Assembly: GCA_944373065.1 (NCBI GenBank)
Contig: CALWAJ010000007.1
Coordinates: forward strand, 1-25,165
Length of the DNA: 25,165 bases
Direction of reading: 5' to 3'
From: an uncultured Bacilli bacterium
GTDB taxonomy: Bacteria; Bacillota_I; Bacilli_A; RF39; UBA660
The stretch's first letter is position 1. Each line of letters opens with the position of its first letter. Shown in pieces: positions 23,068 through 25,165 of the stretch. The notes under the pieces were generated by a model, which saw nothing but the letters and a program-made list of their open reading frames with translations, had not been told where the DNA came from and did not search any database. The position numbers and the translations under genes are program-made.

Positions 23068-25165
23068 TGTTAATCTTTAAAAATAGTTTTAGAAAAATAT
23101 GGAAATCTAAAGGACGTTTCTTATCATTAATACTTATCGTCATATTAGGTACATCTTTCTTTGCTGGAGTTAGAGAAACTGCAAGTGATATGATTAAAAC
23201 TTTAGACAATTATTATGATGAGACTAATCTTTATGACTTTAAAATAGTTAGTACAATGGGACTTACAGATGATGATATTTCATCTTTAGAAGAGATAAAA
23301 GGTATTGAAGAAGTGGAAGGAACTTATTCTTTTGATACTTTAATAGATGGTAATGCTGTTAAAATCAGTGCTTTATCTGATATTAGTAAAGTGACATTGG
23401 TTAAAGGTAGAATGCCTAAAAGTAATAATGAATGTCTTGGAGAAGCTGAGAAATATAAAATAGGAGATACTATTAAAATAGAAGATGATACTTATCTTAA
23501 GAATAATACTTGTAAGATAGTAGGAACTGTTAATAGTAGTAGCTACATTTATGAAAATAAAGGTATTTCAACAGTAGGCGATGGAAAACTTGATAGTTTG
23601 ATTTATGTACCTAAAGATAACTTTAAACTTGATTATTATACAGAAATATATTTAGTAGCGGAAGGTACTAAGAATGAATTATCTTATAGTGATAGTTATG
23701 ATGAAATAATAGAGAAAGTTAATAAAAAATTACAGGAATTAAAGCCTTTAAGAGAGACGGCAAGATATGAAGAGATACTTAAAGAGGCGATGGATAAAGT
23801 AGTTGATGCTGAAAATGAACTTGCTAAAGTAAAAAGTGAAAATGAAAGTAAGTTTAATGATGCTTTAACAAAGTTAAACTCTAATAAAATAAAACTTGAT
23901 GAAGGATTAGAAGAATATAATAGTAATTTATATACTTTGAATAAAACTAAAGAAGATACTGAAAAAGAGATTAATAATGGCTTTAATGCTTTAGAAAGTG
24001 CTAAGACAGAGTTTAATAATGCTTTAAGTAGGGCAGGACTTACAGTAGAGAGCTTAGAGCCTACCCTTGATACCATAAATACTAATATAAGTAGTCTTGA
24101 AGAACAATTAAAAGGACTTGATCCTAGTGATAGTTTATATGAAACATTAAATGCTACATTAAGTGAATTAAAGACTAATAAATCTAATATAGAAACATTA
24201 ATTAGTACCAATAATACTTTAAAAGAGCAAGAAAATACTTTAAATAATACTTTAAGTACTTGGAATAGGGAATATAATAATGCTATAAATGAACTAAGCA
24301 GTGCTAAAAAAGAGATAGATGATGGTTATAAGGAGTTAGAAAAAGGTTATGATGAATATAATACTAACTATAATTTATATCTAGATGAAATATCTAACTA
24401 TGAGACAGAAATAAATGATGCTAAAGCAGAAATACAAACTATAGAAAAGCCTGTTTGGTATTTGTTAACAAGAAGTGATTTAACAGGTTATACTAGCTTT
24501 TATGAAAGTGCTACCAAAGTAGATTCTATTGCAGCAGTATTTCCAATATTCTTTATTCTAATAGCATTTCTTATGGCTTTTAATACGATGAATAGAATGA
24601 TAGAAGAAGAACGTAGTGAGATAGGGGCTTTTATTTCTCTAGGTATTAGAAAATCAACTATTTCCTTTAGTTATCTTTTGTATGTTTTTATCGCTTGTAT
24701 TTTAGGACTTGTAATAGGACTTAGTATTGGCTATACAGTAATACCAAGAATATTATATACAGTATATGCAGCATCCTTTACAATACCAAAATTATCTACT
24801 TATGCTAATCCTTATGCTTGTTTAATCATTGTCTTAACAACAATAATCTTAATGAGTATAGTAGTATTTATTACGCTTATAAAGGACTTTAGATTAGCAC
24901 CTGCTACTATATTAAGACCAGCTTCACCTAAAAATGGTAAGAAAATATTACTTGAATATATTAAACCTTTTTGGAAAAGATTATCATTTTCTTGGAAGAT
25001 AACTTTACGTAACTTATTTAGATATAAGAAAAGAATATTTATGACCGTTTTAGGTATAGCAGGATGTACTGCCTTATTATTAACTGGATTTGGTATTAAA
25101 GATAGTTTAAGTGACTTATTAGATATCCAATATGGGGAAATACAGCATTATGATGCTACGCTTGT
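23067..25165 (+). CDS. FtsX-family ABC permease with large coiled-coil domain, 3' end outside window
   Basis: Starts with ATG overlapping the ATPase stop codon (TAATG) and stays open to the window end, about 699 codons. Residues 1-35 hold a basic start and first membrane segment (RFLSLILIVILGTSFFAG). An extracellular domain follows with a small MacB-like part (IGDTIKI, IVGTV) and a coiled coil of about 240 residues (about 220-460) rich in Glu, Asn and Leu. Membrane segments return near 490-510 (FFILIAFLMAFNTMNRMIEEER), 530-560 and 585-610, then SWKITLRNLFRYKKR near 642 opens the second FtsX repeat. Full family members of this kind reach about 1,100 residues, so roughly a third is missing. The partner of the preceding ATPase. 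Function unknown; a long coiled coil suggests reach to the cell wall. Confidence 0.85.
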   Translation, partial: MLIFKNSFRKIWKSKGRFLSLILIVILGTSFFAGVRETASDMIKTLDNYYDETNLYDFKIVSTMGLTDDDISSLEEIKGIEEVEGTYSFDTLIDGNAVKISALSDISKVTLVKGRMPKSNNECLGEAEKYKIGDTIKIEDDTYLKNNTCKIVGTVNSSSYIYENKGISTVGDGKLDSLIYVPKDNFKLDYYTEIYLVAEGTKNELSYSDSYDEIIEKVNKKLQELKPLRETARYEEILKEAMDKVVDAENELAKVKSENESKFNDALTKLNSNKIKLDEGLEEYNSNLYTLNKTKEDTEKEINNGFNALESAKTEFNNALSRAGLTVESLEPTLDTINTNISSLEEQLKGLDPSDSLYETLNATLSELKTNKSNIETLISTNNTLKEQENTLNNTLSTWNREYNNAINELSSAKKEIDDGYKELEKGYDEYNTNYNLYLDEISNYETEINDAKAEIQTIEKPVWYLLTRSDLTGYTSFYESATKVDSIAAVFPIFFILIAFLMAFNTMNRMIEEERSEIGAFISLGIRKSTISFSYLLYVFIACILGLVIGLSIGYTVIPRILYTVYAASFTIPKLSTYANPYACLIIVLTTIILMSIVVFITLIKDFRLAPATILRPASPKNGKKILLEYIKPFWKRLSFSWKITLRNLFRYKKRIFMTVLGIAGCTALLLTGFGIKDSLSDLLDIQYGEIQHYDATL

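Noticed and set aside
23696..24211. Minus-strand ORF of 171 codons
   Set aside because: Antisense shadow of the permease coiled-coil region; Ser/Leu-rich mirror of Glu/Lys-rich coding, no ribosome site of note.
1..25165. CRISPR arrays, tRNA/rRNA genes, insertion sequences or prophage
   Set aside because: No spaced direct repeats, no cloverleaf or rRNA sequence, no transposase or phage genes were seen.

Overview
The window is very AT-rich (by eye below 30% G+C). It uses strong Gram-positive Shine-Dalgarno sites (AGGAGG, AGGTGAT) and compact sigma-A promoters, and codes almost entirely on the + strand. Tryptophan is TGG throughout and no gene is broken by TGA, so the standard code fits. The gene types (SipW/TasA-like secreted proteins, ER-type S26 signal peptidases, a short NfeD plus SPFH pair, a MacB-type ABC transporter) point to a low-GC Firmicute, probably an uncultured host-associated member of the Bacilli. 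That placement is inference from gene content and composition.

Layout. (1) 1-390: promoter and a long structured 5' leader. (2) 391-11748: three related SipW-type exported proteins, a 45-residue acidic mini-protein, a 543-residue helical protein of unknown function, then (probably from an internal promoter) a 1175-residue beta-helix/Ig-like surface protein, two small membrane-anchored exported proteins and a degenerate S26-fold protein, closed by a strong terminator. (3) 11808-18366: a second operon with an S26 signal peptidase fused to a large cytoplasmic part whose end looks like a degenerate EAL domain, a membrane-anchored McrB-type AAA+ ATPase, a nuclease-less DUF2357/McrC-like partner, a stand-alone SipW-like peptidase and another SipW-type exported protein. 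(4) 18375-19022 (minus): one more SipW-type exported protein, sharing a bidirectional terminator. (5) 19234-20545: NfeD and SPFH membrane pair. (6) 20600-22212: tandem small HipA-like kinase-fold proteins. (7) 22366-end: MacB-type ATPase and a coiled-coil FtsX-family permease cut by the window edge.

How it may work together (inference). Regions 2-4 read as one enlarged SipW-TasA-type surface assembly locus. At least seven exported proteins carry one of two recognisable SipW-type export signals, and two apparently active ER-type peptidases plus one degenerate relative sit beside them. A membrane-tethered McrB-like ATPase and its DUF2357 partner, normally seen in restriction, appear to have been moved to envelope work. 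This is the most likely undescribed system in the window. Regions 5-7 are ordinary membrane-maintenance, kinase-like and transport genes in separate transcription units.
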